Origin: Liopterus haemorrhoidalis
Lineage: Eukaryota; Arthropoda; Insecta; Coleoptera; Dytiscidae
NCBI GenBank assembly: GCA_963971575.1
Contig: OZ020616.1
Span: 9,967,934 to 10,031,933, forward strand
DNA: 64,000 nucleotides
Direction: 5' to 3'
How positions within the stretch are numbered: position 1 is the stretch's first letter; every line of letters begins with the position of its first letter. Position numbers and translations under genes: made by a program. The notes beneath the pieces were generated by a model. It did not search any database and had not been told where the DNA came from. It saw only the letters and a list, made by a program, of their open reading frames with translations. Shown here piece by piece: positions 63,124-64,000 of the stretch.

Positions 63124-64000
63124 AATATTCATCTTTTAGTTGTGAAGTGCTGTCGTCGATTCTACGTGGCCATTATATATATATCACCTTGTAGACTCAC
63201 TTACTAACTACTGTGAATAGTTCACTGAACTGGACTGAACTCCTGATGGAACGAAAGTGAGGATTAATATACTTGCTTCATTCGTTATAGACCTATCTCA
63301 AGGCCATAGGTACTTTCTGGAAAATTCAAAGGTCATTGTCCTGTCCTAAATGATTAGCGTCTTATCTTACAGAACCGTATTCGTAACAACAGTCAATTTA
63401 TTTAACCTTGACATCTGTCGCATAATAATTATGAAACTACACGATGTGTTACTGAATTAATTATTTGGGTTTTTGTTTTTTTTCCCGCTATTTTGTAGTA
63501 TATTTAGTAAGTTTATTAAAGGGTTCATATTTGACAAATTATTAAATAAAATATGAAAACAATTTATCAGAAATCTAGACACGAAATATCATGTTGAATG
63601 CAATCTGACATTTCCTGTGAGACGGTCTAGAGAGAGCCGGTGGTTTACAGTAAAAACACGACACGATCGCAAAAGGACGGACACGCCAAACAAGGATGTC
63701 ACTCAGGACATGCCGTCTCGTCCTGTGAAACCTTCCCTCTACCTCCCAACCCCGTGCAATCACCGCAACATTGCATCGGAGGATTTATAATTCAACGAAA
63801 TTAATTGGAGGTAGAAATAGTTGGATTTTAGTTTGATGGGCAGAAATGAGTTTTTAAAAAATAAATACTAAACGTTCTTTATGCATTACTCTGGTAAATA
63901 ATTTACGTTGATCAGAAAGACATTTTATAATGAAACGTCCACATTCTAAAAGCTCAGGATACCAATCTTATCAGATTAAAAATAATTTCCCATTCCTTGT
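63124..64000. other. LINE 3' UTR and unassigned DNA
   Basis: 63124-63190 is the LINE 3' part (GTGCTGTCGTCGATT) ending in a TA tract. Beyond it I see no gene or element. Confidence 0.4.

Overview
The window looks like an insect nuclear genome: AT-rich, full of microsatellites, and packed with arthropod-type transposons (mariner/Tc1, hAT, PIF/Harbinger, several LINE groups, Penelope). A three-copy interstitial CCTAA motif resembles the arthropod telomere repeat, and one LINE remnant resembles LINEs I know from insect genomes. I cannot name the species from sequence alone.

Only one convincing host gene is present. It lies on the minus strand, in two exons separated by a 5.4-kb intron. Exon 1 (21583-20917) gives a signal peptide and most of a chymotrypsin-fold serine protease. 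Exon 2 (15515-12427) completes the protease with the GESGGP active-site motif and then continues in frame into a 985-residue, Asn/Lys-rich, apparently cysteine-free repetitive tail. The predicted protein is 1251 residues. The large exon-2 ORF read alone looks like an unrelated repeat protein; the splice junction shows it is the tail of the protease. The intron is full of transposons and the 3' end of the gene abuts another one.

Region by region: 1-9.2 kb holds clustered non-autonomous elements, named here F1, F2, F3, F6 and F7. 9.7-11.6 kb is a short-period satellite interrupted by a Tc1/mariner-type element and by a foldback of Penelope-like ends. 12.4-21.6 kb is the protease gene. 22-31 kb holds a tRNA-derived SINE, mariner, LINE and Penelope remnants, and an unusual inverted, phased short-repeat array at 26.7-27.4 kb. 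31.5-39 kb is a nest of mariner, hAT and DUF4817-type elements. 40-46 kb holds a PIF/Harbinger element with remnants of both its proteins, a LINE with clear target duplications, and a hAT inside a LINE. 46-53 kb holds a large palindrome, an F1 copy, and a hAT that splits an RTE-like LINE. 53-57 kb holds a 28S rRNA fragment, a LINE and another F1 copy. 57.8-63.1 kb holds a nearly complete DUF4817-type transposase pseudogene, a Harbinger remnant carrying a nested F2 copy, and the 3' end of a LINE ORF.

The three observations most worth following up are the protease with its long repeat tail, the F1 repeat family (each full copy carries a different antisense tRNA-like module at the same internal position), and the 26.7-27.4 kb structure, in which an 8-mer is phased every 22 bp on one side and in reverse orientation every 20 bp on the other side of an 84-88-bp tandem repeat. 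No mobile element here appears to encode a fully intact transposase or reverse transcriptase.
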